A DNA stretch of 64,000 nucleotides, taken from positions 75,609 to 139,608 of the forward strand of contig CAUDNR010000003.1 of the NCBI GenBank assembly GCA_958430865.1, in the 5' to 3' direction. Position numbers and translations under genes: made by a program. The stretch comes from Entrophospora sp. SA101. Taxonomy: Eukaryota > Glomeromycota > Glomeromycetes > Entrophosporales > Entrophosporaceae. The first letter of the stretch is position 1, and each line of letters starts with the position of its first letter. The notes under the pieces are model-generated. The model saw nothing but the letters and a program-made list of their open reading frames with translations, ran no database searches and was not told where the DNA came from. This document shows positions 33,994 to 45,421 of the stretch, in pieces.

Positions 33994-35652
33994 TTATCTA
34001 ACGATATTAACATTATTAATACTATTATCAAAAATGAAAAAATTCTCTGATTCATATATAATGAATTCTAGGTCTTGATATTTTTGTAATAATTCAATTG
34101 TTTCTTTTCTTTCTATAGAAAATGCATCATATCGATAATTTCTTATTTTAAGAGGTTTAGGCGCTTTCCAATTTTTCATCAAATTATTCAAATAATAATT
34201 ATCTTTATTATCATCAGAAATACTATATAAACCATCAAAAATAATAGTGTTTAAATTATTTGGTAACGACAGACTTAATGCTTCGAATATTCTATCACCA
34301 TCTATAACCATATTATCTGGATGAAATTGAATGCTTTCTAATTTTTTACAATTATTAAATATACAGATTAGTTCCCAGTTTAATGCTTTCTTATTATAGG
34401 TTATTGCTAAATGTTCTAAATTTACACAATTTTTTGCAATTGATTGAAACATTTTTTCCATGTTCATTTTATCATTTGCTTCACCACCAATTTCTAAAAC
34501 CTTGAGATTTTCTCCATTGATTTTCAAAAAATCAGATAACTCCAATAGAAATGGCTGATAAAAGATTGTTATACAAAGGACTTCAATATTTGGAAGTACA
34601 ACAGATTTTATACTTGATATTTTATAATTATTATCTGATCTTCTGTTATAATCGTGTAATGACAACTTCTTTAAGTTTTGAAATGTTGCTATTAAGGAAT
34701 CTATTTTGGCCTCACCAATACTTTTATAATGAAATATTGATTGTGAATGAGTTGAAATTGCTTGTTTCAGGTCATCGGATAAAGATATAGTCATTTTATA
34801 GGGTACATTGACAGACAATTGTTTAATTTGATTTTGAGCATGAATTAATTGAGCTAGGCTACGATAGACATCTTCTTCATTATACAAAGGATTTTTAATA
34901 CAACCATCTATTTTTAAAATTTGAATATTTTTACAATAATTTGCTAATTTGTCAAAGAACTCACAATCATAAAAATTAAGTTGTAATTCAACAAGACTCC
35001 GAAAACAAATGCCAAAGCTAGGATGATCAACCATCCATTTACAATCAAAACTAGAAATAGCGCTAAACATCTTGATGTTGGTTGAATGATCTAGAATAAA
35101 TTTTACCAGTCGTACTTTTAAACAATTAAGTTCATCAGAATTTTTTGATTTTATGCTCAAACTCATAATGCCATGAATAGGACTATACCTAAAATCCAAT
35201 CGAGTAGCAAACCTTGCATAATTGTATAGCGGTGGTCTGTCTGATAATTCAAAAGCTTCCAAAATGTTGTGTTTCACCAAAAAATTTTCGTCTTCTTCTA
35301 ATAAACATTTGATTAGTGTTTTGATGCTGCCCTCTGTGCAAAAGGGATTTCTCCATATTTTTGGAATATTGATATTTTGCCATTGTTTATTAACTCGAAT
35401 ACATGAGTACAATGTTTTGTAATCATTTTCAAAATATTTGAATATTGTAACGAAAAGTTCTAGTGGTAAAGTTGTTGAGAGCATTTCCTTTAAAATTAGA
35501 AGATCGTAATTTATTTCACAGGCTCTACAATTTGCAACGGTGACTCGGAGAAATACACATCTATCTGTACAACATACTAAGTTCTTACCTTTGATATAAA
35601 CAGAAACAAATTGTTGAGTTAAAAGTAACAGTTGCTGTTGTTGTACTACCAC
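33994..35652 (-). CDS. F-box protein with leucine-rich-like repeats, copy 1
   Basis: A single open frame of 552 codons. The likely start is the internal ATG at 35484 (residue 57), directly before the F-box STTLPLELFVTIFKYF and YSCIRVNKQWQNINIP. That gives about 496 residues. The 56 upstream codons (poly-Gln/Leu, then a Cys-rich stretch) are unusual and overlap a donor-like GTAAGA, so they are probably 5' leader or intron. After the F-box come irregular repeats of the form L-x2-L-x-I/L with N/C positions (such as NCVNLEHLAIT and NNCKKLESIQF), suggesting an LRR fold. F-box proteins of this type serve as substrate receptors of SCF ubiquitin ligases. The family is large in Rhizophagus. The target is unknown. 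Confidence 0.85.
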   Translation of the reverse strand: MVVQQQQLLLLTQQFVSVYIKGKNLVCCTDRCVFLRVTVANCRACEINYDLLILKEMLSTTLPLELFVTIFKYFENDYKTLYSCIRVNKQWQNINIPKIWRNPFCTEGSIKTLIKCLLEEDENFLVKHNILEAFELSDRPPLYNYARFATRLDFRYSPIHGIMSLSIKSKNSDELNCLKVRLVKFILDHSTNIKMFSAISSFDCKWMVDHPSFGICFRSLVELQLNFYDCEFFDKLANYCKNIQILKIDGCIKNPLYNEEDVYRSLAQLIHAQNQIKQLSVNVPYKMTISLSDDLKQAISTHSQSIFHYKSIGEAKIDSLIATFQNLKKLSLHDYNRRSDNNYKISSIKSVVLPNIEVLCITIFYQPFLLELSDFLKINGENLKVLEIGGEANDKMNMEKMFQSIAKNCVNLEHLAITYNKKALNWELICIFNNCKKLESIQFHPDNMVIDGDRIFEALSLSLPNNLNTIIFDGLYSISDDNKDNYYLNNLMKNWKAPKPLKIRNYRYDAFSIERKETIELLQKYQDLEFIIYESENFFIFDNSINNVNIVR

Positions 35653-35939
35653 TTGCAGCCATTACTATTACTGTTGAAAAAGGGGTTCAAGCCACATTTC
35701 TGTCCTTTTCAAGTTTAGTCGTGAATAATAGAAAAAGACAGGGGTGATCTTCAAAAAAATAAAAAAGACGTGGGTGGGTAGTTAATATTAACGTGGAGCT
35801 ACGTAATTTTAGAAATAGATAATTGCTCGCCTCCATTTACTTATTATCTAAAATCCTGATTATAATAAAATCGAGATTAAACCACTTCAAGTATTTCACA
35901 AGTAAATTTACGTTCAGAGCTAAAAAAATATATAATAGG

Positions 35940-36400
35940 TCACTTGTTCTAACTGATATTCCAATTTAAAATATCATAGATCATTTTTCTGAGACAAGGA
36001 CTGGAATGCGCACGTGACTGAATACGAATTTTGCCTAGCAACCATAATATTGATCTTTCTCCGAAAGTAGGATCTGAATCGAGTTGCAATCTCATATAAT
36101 CGAATCTCAAAGTCGAAGAGGATGCTAACGACCGTGAATTCATGAAAGAACTGAGATTAGATGGTGATGATGCAGAATATCAAATCTCGATTCTTTTGGC
36201 CCAGAAGGTTTCCGGGTAAGTATGCTGGCAGATATAGAAGACCGCTCTCGCCTTATTAAAATGGCATTAGAGCATTTTCCTTGAGTCGTAATTAATTTAC
36301 TAGCCTGGTGGTATGTCCTGCATTCAAGAAAGAGCATACAAAAGGTGTATATGCGGTGAGTTGGCAGTGTAAGTTGTTTATCAAAGTTGTAAAACAATTA
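35940..36400 (+). other. GC-richer coding-like fragments, copy 1
   Basis: The plus strand reads VEEDANDREFMKELRLDGDD and then AEYQISILLAQKVSG, followed by a donor-like GTAAGT. In a shifted frame come DIEDRSRLIKMALEHFP and a stop. An acceptor-like CTCAAAG precedes the first part. Both parts look coding and the base composition is less AT-rich than the flanks, but the 16-base gap between them is too short for an intron. This is therefore probably a worn gene fragment. Minus-strand frames here (35949-36143, 36140-36397) seem to be shadows. The family is not recognised. Confidence 0.35.
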
Positions 36401-37264
36401 CGTCAAATTCGCTGTCATTAAGTCAAAAATGACGCAAGTAAAATTGCTTTAAAGGCTGATAAAATATAAAAACATATTCTTTCTTGTTTATCCATCCCGA
36501 TCTCATCCCAAGGAGCTAAATTTTTCTTTTGCTGAATACAATTTCAGTTCCTATAACACTCATTTACTACTGGTGTGCGAAAGTCGAAACTGGTTTGACT
36601 TTTGACTTTTGTTTAAACAATAATCTATGAGTACTTTAAAATCTTTAAAAAATTTTAACTTTTGGAAAAAAAAGAGTTGCCGGATATTTTTCCTTTTTAT
36701 TTTTACCATTATTTTTTTTTTGTACAGATTTTCCATCCGCACAAAAAATTTTTATATTAATATCCTTTTATACTGTATGCTTTAGTATAACTGTAACTTC
36801 ACATGTCTTTCCCTTTATAATGTCATGAAATGCAAAAATATCATTATTCGGATCCAAGAAAGATTTGGTGACAATACCAGCATAAAATTTCGCTCGGATT
36901 TCTATATAAAACAAATCTACTATTACTATACCATGTTGGGATCACTTCCAAAGAGAATTCTGATATTTACGCATTAAACGGTAATAGCATTGATATCATT
37001 TTCTTTGGTAAATGCGGACAACTCTTGTATCAAATCTTGTTTTGTTTGCAGTAGAATTTGTTAAGGAGAATCAAGACCTTTATTGATCCCATCTATAGTA
37101 CTTAAATTTCAATCGTGTTTTGATATTGTCAATTTTATAAATTATTATGCTATACAATCAATTGTTTCAGGGTGTCTGAAACTTTTGCCCAGGGGTATAT
37201 ATAGTAGTTTAATGTTTGATATGAAATTTAAAAAAACTTTAATATTTATAAAAAAAACCGTGTC
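36401..37264. other. Spacer upstream of MSH4, copy 1
   Basis: No gene was found. It holds two of the three differences seen between the duplicated units (36847, 36880). It presumably includes the MSH4 promoter. Confidence 0.4.
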
Positions 37265-40200
37265 ATGTCCATGTCTAAATCATCAATTCAATATTCTAGT
37301 TCTAGTTCTAGTTCTAATTCACCATCTCCTTATTCCTATTCTGGTTCACTCTCCACTAATTCTAATTCTAATTCTAACTCTAATTCTGTTTCTTCTTCCT
37401 CCTCTTCTTCTAAAATTATTAACTCTGCTTCTTCTGTTAAACAAACAAACAATTGTCAAAATTCTTCAAAAACATCAAAGTTATCACTACCGTTTACTAC
37501 CAATACAACGACAAAAAAAAATTCTAGTTGTCGTTCAACAAAAAGTATTTCTGGTTCATCTGAAAAATCAACTAATACTACTTCTAAACGGCCACAGACT
37601 TCAGCTTCGGTGCGTGGTAATGTTCGTGGAGAATCCCGTTCATTTTTTGTTGCAATAATTGAAGGAAGAGGTAATAAATAATAATATTTTAATAATAACA
37701 TTATTAATTAGTCTAATTCATTCTGATCTGATAGGAGTTGCCAGTGAAGTTGGAATGTGTTTTATAGATTTAAAAACCAGTGAATGCATTTTATCACAGG
37801 TTTTTCTATTCTTTATTGATATAGTGTATGGGCCAACGATTTTTACATGATTGACGATATTTCTATATTATGCCAAAATCTACTGAAACTTTTGACATAA
37901 ATAGAAACATCGTTTTAGATTATGTAAAAATCGGTGGGCAGTCGGTCCCATAAATGAAATAAATATTGATGTTTGGTAAATTTTTTAAAAGATTGCAGAT
38001 TCACAAACTTATGTTAAAACATTACACAAATTAAATATTTATAATCCTGGAGAGGTATTATTATTATTTTTTTTTGTAAAAATCCATTATAATAAAATGA
38101 TTAATTTTCACGCCTCTTGTATTTATTTTATTTATTTAAAGATATTGTTATCAGTTACAGCTGTTGAACCCTCCAAATCAAAACTATGTAAAATACTTGA
38201 AGATAATATACCATCGGCTATCATTGTTCCAATTGCAAGAAAATATTTTAACGATGCTGTTGGTATGTTGTAATGATTTTTTTATTCGTATTTATTGAGA
38301 AGATTTTTAATATTTTTATTTTTATTTTTTCTATGTGTAGGATTAAATTTTATCAAACAGGTATATAGGTAGATGGATTTGAAAATTTGAAAAACAAATC
38401 GCAGATCATTTATTTAGTATGTTTACATTTATAGTATGGATTGGAAGAAGATTCTGTATCATTGATTCTTGGATTAACTTCAAAGTAATAAATTCAATTA
38501 TTATAGATCCAAATTAAAAAATTCAAAATTTATATTAATTTAATTTTTTCTATTTTTTAGATTTTATTGTTTAGCCTCAACTGCTGCCTTGCTTAGGCAA
38601 ATATATCACAATGATCTGATGTAATTGATATAATAAAAAATAATCATAAACCTTAATATCCAATATTTCTATAGATATATTGGAAATACTCTTAACATAT
38701 TTTTCACTAATCATTCAATAAAATTCAAATATCAAGGATGTGAAGGTAATAAATATATGTTTCATGACAAAATTTGATCTATTAATTTATTAAATAAATA
38801 CTCTTTTTTTCTTGTCATATATAGGAACTATGATGATTGGCGAGTAGCTAAATTATAATAACATGTGCTATTGTCAATATCAATCAATATTAATGATCCC
38901 ATTTAATTTAGATTTTGTTACTGCGCGTAATCTTGAATTAATTAATAATATGAATAATCAAAATAGTAATCATTCTTTATATGGTACTTAATTAATATTA
39001 ATAATGACAATAATTATTATTGCAACATACATAGATGAATAATTTAATTCATTATATTATATACAGGTGTCTTGAATCGTACAGTGACACCTATGGGTGG
39101 TAACTTGTCATATATTGATTGATTGATCACATTAATCGTTTGTTAATATTCTCAATCTTCTCATCAAGGTTATAATTTTAATTATTAGGTCGTCTTCTTC
39201 GTACCAACATTTTACAACCTTTGACTGGTCTGTAATTAAGTCAATTGTTATTTTTTTTTCTTTTTCTTTTTATTAAAATATATATATTTATTTGATCATT
39301 TAATTATTTAGATATTGTCACAATTAATACTCGTTTAGATTCTGTGGAAGGTAAAAAATTAAATGATTAAATATCACATAGAATATATTATTCTAACAGT
39401 TATTCTTCTAAATTTTTATAGAACTTATAAGTAGTGAGGTATAAATTTGCTATTGATAAAAAGGTGATTTTTAAGGTGTTATAATAGTAGCTGACTTTTC
39501 TTTCTCCACTAAAATCAATAGGAAACATTTTTCTCAATTCAATCAGGTGTTTATGGTGGTTTATTTATTATATCTAGTGTTAATAACAAAATAACCAATA
39601 ATAAATATTTTGTATTATTCTGATGGTTATAGCACTCAAACCTTTTCAGGATATTGACCATTTGATTACTGCGGTAATAAATTTTATTTAGAAATTCTTT
39701 TAAATCTTGTTTTCTAATTTTTTTAATTTTTTTGTTTAGTTGATTCAAATTCCAAGAAAACCTAATGTAAAAAGTGCAGAACAAAATATCAACAATGTGA
39801 TTCTACTGAAACATACATTGACATTGATTAAATCGCTAAAAAATGCAATGTTTGGTATTAAAAATTCTTTGCTTGACACAATTTATCAGGTATGAGATAA
39901 TCCTTTTTTTTAATTTTTATTTAAAAAGCATTTATATTCACTCATACAATTAAAATTATAGCTCTTAAACGATCCAGAATTACAAATACTAGAAGGAAAG
40001 ATCCATCAAGTTATAAATGAAGATGTTACTTATCAAAAAAGTGCACTTGGTATTCGAAATCAACGTTGTTATGCTGTTAAGGTGATTAGCAAATTTCTTT
40101 TCTTTTCATTACCACCTTTTCTTTTCAACCATAAAAAATATTATAAATATATCTATGTATATATAATATAGTCAGGATTTAATGGATTGTTAGATGTTGG

Positions 40201-42644
40201 TAAGTTGAACTACACATATATAAAAATCATAATTATGATTGATTGATTGATCAATGTCTCTAATTGTTTTTTAAAAAAATGATATTTATAGCACGACAAA
40301 CATATAAAGAAATGGTTGATGATACATTTGAAATGATTGAAAAATATAGCGGTAGACAATAATTTATCAAATTACATATATTTATATACTTGTATATAAT
40401 AATAAATTTTTGATATAAAGAATAATATTATAATAATTAGAAAAAAATGAGATCCATTTGAAACCTCAATTCAGTGTATCAACTGGATATTATTTATCAA
40501 CAAATATAGAGCATTTAGGTGATCGTCAACTTCCTCTTGTGTTCATTAATGTTAGCAAGAAAAAAAATTTGTTAACTTTTACAACTTTGGAATTGGTAAG
40601 TTGGTATCATCGTTGTAATATGACAATTAATTTTTTATCTTTTGGATCTAATATATAAATTATTCTATTTTTAGATTAAAAAAAATACAAAAATTAATGA
40701 ATCTTTAACTGAAGTTTATCTAATGTCTGACAAGTTTCGTATATATATATATTATTTGTATTTGAATTTAGTTTTCTATAAGTTCAATAATATATTGATA
40801 TTATTATTAGAATAATTGAAGATTTAATATTTGAAATTCGTGGCACAATCGGTGTACTTTATAAAGCATCTGAATCTGTAGCCATGTTGGATATGTTGAC
40901 ATCTTTTGCTCATCAATGCACCATCTCAAATTATGGTATGTGTATATGCAACATTTATCATCAAGATTAATATATAATTTTTAAATCATGCTGCCAATAT
41001 TCATCGCCTATGGAATATATTTGAATAGTTCGTCCAGAATTCACAGATACATTGGCAATAAAATCTGGTCGACATCCTATGCGAGAATGTTTATTTGTTG
41101 TGGATCCATTTATTCCAAATGATACCTTTGCAAGTAACGCAACTAATTTTCAAATAATTACAGGGCCAAACATGAGTGGAAAAAGCACTTATTTGAAGCA
41201 AATTGCTTTGATGAGTATCATGTCACAAATTGGATCCTTGTAAGCATTTTTATGGTTTTTTTCTTTATTTATTAAGTTTTACGATAATAATTTTGATGAT
41301 TGATTTTCTTTTTTTGGCAGAGTCCCAGCAGAATATGCATCATTTAGAATTGTTGACCAAGTAATTAATTGATTAAAATTTATCCTATTACTACAACTAC
41401 AACTACAATTAATATTGTTATATATCTTATTTTAAAACAGATATTTACAAGGATTTGCAATGACAATAATATGGAAAGTAATACAAGTACATTTATCATA
41501 GAAATGCGAGAAACTGCATATATTTTACAACATGTGACAGATGAAAGTTTAGTGATAATTGACGAACTTGGAAGAGGTTCCTACTATTAATATTTTCTCA
41601 AGTATTGACAATGGTTTTTATAGGTTTGGCAAACTTTTAGTAAACTAATAAATTAATATTTTAATAGGAACATCTACACATGATGGATTAGGCATAACAT
41701 ATGCCGTATGTGAAGAATTAGTAAAGACTAAGGTAGATTCTAAATCTTACTTATCTTATTTAATATCTTATTTAATATCTTATTTAATATCTTATTTAAT
41801 ATTAGTTAATAAATATATTTATAAATGAATTTAGTAATAATAATAAAATAATATATATATTTAGGCATTCATATTCTTCGCAACACATTTTCATGAACTT
41901 ACAAGAAGTCTAACCATTTATCCAAACGTAGTGAATTTACATTTAGAAATTGAGGTAATCGTTATAAATAATAATTATAATATAACATGATGTCATATCA
42001 TTATTATATAATTAATCAACATATTGTTAATATGTAAAATTGATAGATTGGCAATGAAAAATTCGGAATAAGATATTTATATAAAGTCAAAGACGGAAGG
42101 AATGATGATGAACATTATGGTTCTCATTTCCATTTCCATTTTTAATTTTTAATTTTTAATTCAATTAATTGATTAATTTTGTTCTCTCCCACTAAATAAA
42201 AAAAATACAGGATTAAGGTTTGGACAATTAATTGGTTTACCAGATGATGTTATACAAAAGGCAACTGAAGTTTCTCATAAAGTAAATTTAATTCTTTTAT
42301 TGAAAAGGAAAAAAATCTTATTGCATTTTTTAATTAGTTGGTTATTATGTTTATTATTATATAGTTAAAAGAATTGATTGATGCCAATAAAGAAAAATCA
42401 TCCTCAAATAAAATTACCAAGAGAAGACAATTATTATTGCAGGTTAACACACTCTTTTCTTTTCCCTTTCTTTTTCTTTTTCTTTTCTAAACTTTGAATT
42501 AAAATTATGATTCCTTTGTTATTCAAGTTAATTGAACATCTGCTGCAAATAAAAAGATCGTCAAATCTGGATAAAGATAGTTTAAGAAGGTATCTTAAAA
42601 TGGTTCAAGAAGGATTTATCACAAAGATGGAAGAGTTGATGTGA
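37265..42644 (+). CDS. MSH4: MutS homolog 4 (meiotic crossover factor), copy 1
   Basis: Thirty-two short exons, from 37265-37670 to 42528-42644, join in phase at every junction to 904 residues with no stop. The first 130 residues are a Ser/Asn-rich, disordered extension. The MSH4 core starts near [16 protein letters not shown]. There is no N-terminal mismatch-binding MutS domain, as expected for MSH4. The lever and clamp regions follow. The ATPase has Walker [14 protein letters not shown] (about residues 657-669), [24 protein letters not shown], Walker [16 protein letters not shown] (Asp near 736) and the FFATHFHEL motif. The C-terminal dimerisation helix ends [16 protein letters not shown]4 pairs with MSH5 to stabilise meiotic recombination intermediates. 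The intron at 38840-38911 has a GC donor (GCGAGT). Confidence 0.95.
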
Positions 42645-42898
42645 CTATCATGGAAAAAGAAAATTTGCTGATTTACATATCTACTTATTAAATGTTTATT
42701 AAACTGCTTATTAAATTATTAAATAAATTTGTTTATTGTTTTTATTTATTATATAAATTAATATTGATAAACATTGATTAAATATTTAATTAGTTTTTTT
42801 TTTAAAATAAATAAAAATAATATTACATAATACCTAGCCACTAAAATCTTTCAATCAACTAATAACTGAGTATATTGATTTAACTATTAATCATTTAT

Positions 42899-43558
42899 TT
42901 ATTTAGCACTTTGTTTATACATCGACGTATCAAGGATTTGTTTACCACACATTGCACATATTCCTTGTTTATAAGCACATCCTATAACAAAAAATTTTTT
43001 AAAGAATATTGATTATTATTATTGCCTAACGACTTTATATTATTGATCTTGTTGATTTATTTTATTTACCTTGACAATAATGCGCATGTTCTTGATGCAC
43101 TCTTGACTTACAAACTTTACATTTATTTTCATATGGTTTAAACCTGTTGGGTACAACTAAAGTTGTTATTAACATATTAAAAAGATATAACTAATTGACA
43201 ACTAACCAGCAACCTATTAATAACCAATTGGTAACTAACCTATTTTTTCCTGGTTTAGATAACAATTTATTTTCATTTAATTTTCTATCCGTTCCAACTA
43301 CAGTTATTATTATTATAATATTATATATAAGTTGATTCAAAAATATTTTTGTTAATTTCTTGTCCTTATTATTATTAGATCAGCATACCATTAACATTTC
43401 TTGAGCCTTCTTTCCATTTATCAGGACAAATAACTTTTGCTAATTTCTTTTCGCCTAATCAAAAAATAAACAATTGTTATTTTTTTTATGCTTTTATGTT
43501 TTTTTTTGCAAATTTATTTAACAATAATTTTAATATACATACACTTTGAACAAACCAT
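42899..43558 (-). CDS. CRIPT: CRIPT, cysteine-rich zinc-ribbon protein, copy 1
   Basis: Five exons on the minus strand (43543-43558, 43389-43454, 43240-43297, 43070-43143, 42899-42981) join in phase to 98 residues. The protein is MVCSKCEKKLAKVICPDKW, then NENKLLSKPGKNRF, YENKCKVCKSRVHQEHAHYC, and a C-terminal GCAYKQGICAMCGKQIL. The paired CxxC motifs are those of CRIPT, which binds zinc; in animals it binds the PDZ3 domain of PSD-95. In fungi and plants it is a small conserved protein linked to the minor and late spliceosome. It is convergent with MSH4, with 254 bp between the stops. Confidence 0.95.
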
Positions 43559-44409
43559 TATTGCTGATTCTAATTAATTCTAATTATTAATTTACAACGA
43601 TTTTGGGATTTTCTATAGTAATAAGAGTATTTTATTAAAGGTTACACGATATACTTGTGGGAAAGTTGAAAGTTTATTACGTAATGAAGGAGAGAGTAGG
43701 TGGGCTTAAAATAGCAATAATAATAATCTTTATGTACTGTAGAACAATAATTTTCATCCTAATAACCAATGCTTGTTGCCTTTGAGCAAACGTACGATTA
43801 TTAAAGATAATTCTTAAGATGAAAAACTTTACCTCTAGACTAAGTTGATGCGATAAAAATTTAGGAGTTCACTTTCATACTTTGATGGGTGGGTCTAGAA
43901 TTTCTCGCCTGGGTTGTTTGTGAAGGATCTATTGACGACATTTAGCTTATTACCAGAAGCAGCTATCCCTATGACTGATTCTGTTGATATAATTCAATTC
44001 AACTGTAGTTGTTTTAGCACAACGGTAACCCACATTGGGATAAGAAAAAATATCTAGGTAATCTGACACCCAAGTTCAATATGTCAAATCATTATCCTTT
44101 ACGAAATGAATGTCTGCTCGCAAAGTTTTTTTTTTTTGGAAGTAATTCTACAAGCTTGAAATTGTACATAATCAGAAGGGAACCCCAAAGATACAATTAA
44201 AGAAAGGTTCAACCACTAAAACTTTTCCACTACCACTTGGATGGTAAGGCGAAAATTCAAGCTTTTTTCAAAATTGGTTTTTTAAAGCTTCATTTCTACA
44301 TAGTCTTAGTATTATCATTGCCTAACAATCATTTTAATAACAAATCGGCTGCTTATTAATTCATTAAGGAGAAAGTCAAAAAGAAAGGTTGTAAATTGAA
44401 AGTCATTTC
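43559..44409. other. Spacer between CRIPT and the duplication junction, copy 1
   Basis: No gene was found. It ends at the head-to-tail junction (44409/44410), after which the RPS25-proximal promoter sequence of unit 2 starts. Confidence 0.5.
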
Positions 44410-44679
44410 ATTTACGGTAAATTTTTATGAAAAAAAATTAATCAAGCGTGGCGCATATTGATTGGGCAATTACACCATGTTTCCAGCCTCGTTTATAAAA
44501 CAACCTCTAATATCTTACCTATAAAGGAAAAGACATCACCTTTTTGGGGAAAGACTCCAATTTCTTTAATTATGAATGAATGAATGGGCCAATGTTTTCG
44601 TGTAACATTATCAGACCCCAAATATTCATTTTCTGATAATAATAATCTAATTTTTTTTTTGTTTTATTGATATATTAAG

Positions 44680-45260
44680 ATGGTAATAAAAATTTTTAAT
44701 TATTTTAAACTGTAATTAGGATAATGAGCAATGATAGATAATTTCTTTCAAACATTATTAATTATTGCAATATATATATATAGGCTAAAAAAGAAGCAGC
44801 AACTAAAAGCTCCTCATCCGGAGGTAAAAATAAAAAAAAGGTAGCGTAGATAAATTTACCAAGATTATAAAATAATTTTTGCCTTTTAAATTATATTCAC
44901 CAAAATTTAAATGAATAGAAATGGTCTAAAGGAAAAGTTAAAGATAAAGCAAACAACGCAGTAGTGTTGGATAAAGCTACGTACGATAAATTATTCAAAG
45001 AAGTACCAGCATATAAATTAATTACACCTTCTGTATTAGTTGACCGTCTTCATGTCAATGGATCTCTTGCAAGAGTTGCAATTCGTGAATTGGCAGAAAA
45101 AGGACTAATCCGTAAGATTTCCACTCATGGGTCTCAACTTATCTACAGTATGTATAAATAAACAAATGACTTTTAAATAATTTATTTTGATTTGAAATTC
45201 ACTTTTTATTTATTTATTTATTTCAATGATTTAGCTCGTAATCCTGGTTCTGCTGCTTAA
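44680..45260 (+). CDS. RPS25: Ribosomal protein eS25 (RPS25), copy 2
   Basis: Exons 44680-44682, 44784-44840, 44919-45147 and 45235-45260 give the same 104-residue protein as copy 1. Only about 270 bp upstream are shared with copy 1. Beyond that lies the spacer next to CRIPT copy 1 rather than SEC63. The promoter may therefore differ in strength, which could make expression of the two copies unequal. Confidence 0.95.
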
Positions 45261-45421
45261 TAATCGAAATTATTATTATTATTATAATGAGAATTTTCTA
45301 TTTTGATATATATTATATTTTTAAAATGTTTACTTTTTAAAAAAGAAAAAAAAATATTAAATAAACAATTAATAATTTTTTTATTATTAAAATCATATAT
45401 ATATATATAAATATATTCTTT

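Larger units (their letters stand above)
32982..44409. repeat. 11,428-bp tandem duplication, unit 1
   Basis: Unit 1 of a direct head-to-tail duplication; every position p here pairs with p+11428. It contains RPS25, an F-box gene, a fragment region, MSH4 and CRIPT. Differences seen against unit 2 are 36847 (T, C in unit 2), 36880 (G, T in unit 2) and 39006 (G, A in unit 2). All are non-coding; others may have been missed. At the junction the text changes from GTCATTTC to ATTTACGG, with a 2-bp AT overlap against the right flank. Confidence 0.96.

Noticed and set aside
34551..34790. Plus-strand frames inside the F-box gene (also 35222-35422)
   Set aside because: Antisense shadows of the minus-strand F-box coding sequence; no family pattern.
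37083..37658. 191-codon frame overlapping the start of MSH4
   Set aside because: Leu/Ile/Pro-rich shadow of the Ser/Asn-rich first exon of MSH4 in another frame; repeated at 48511-49086.
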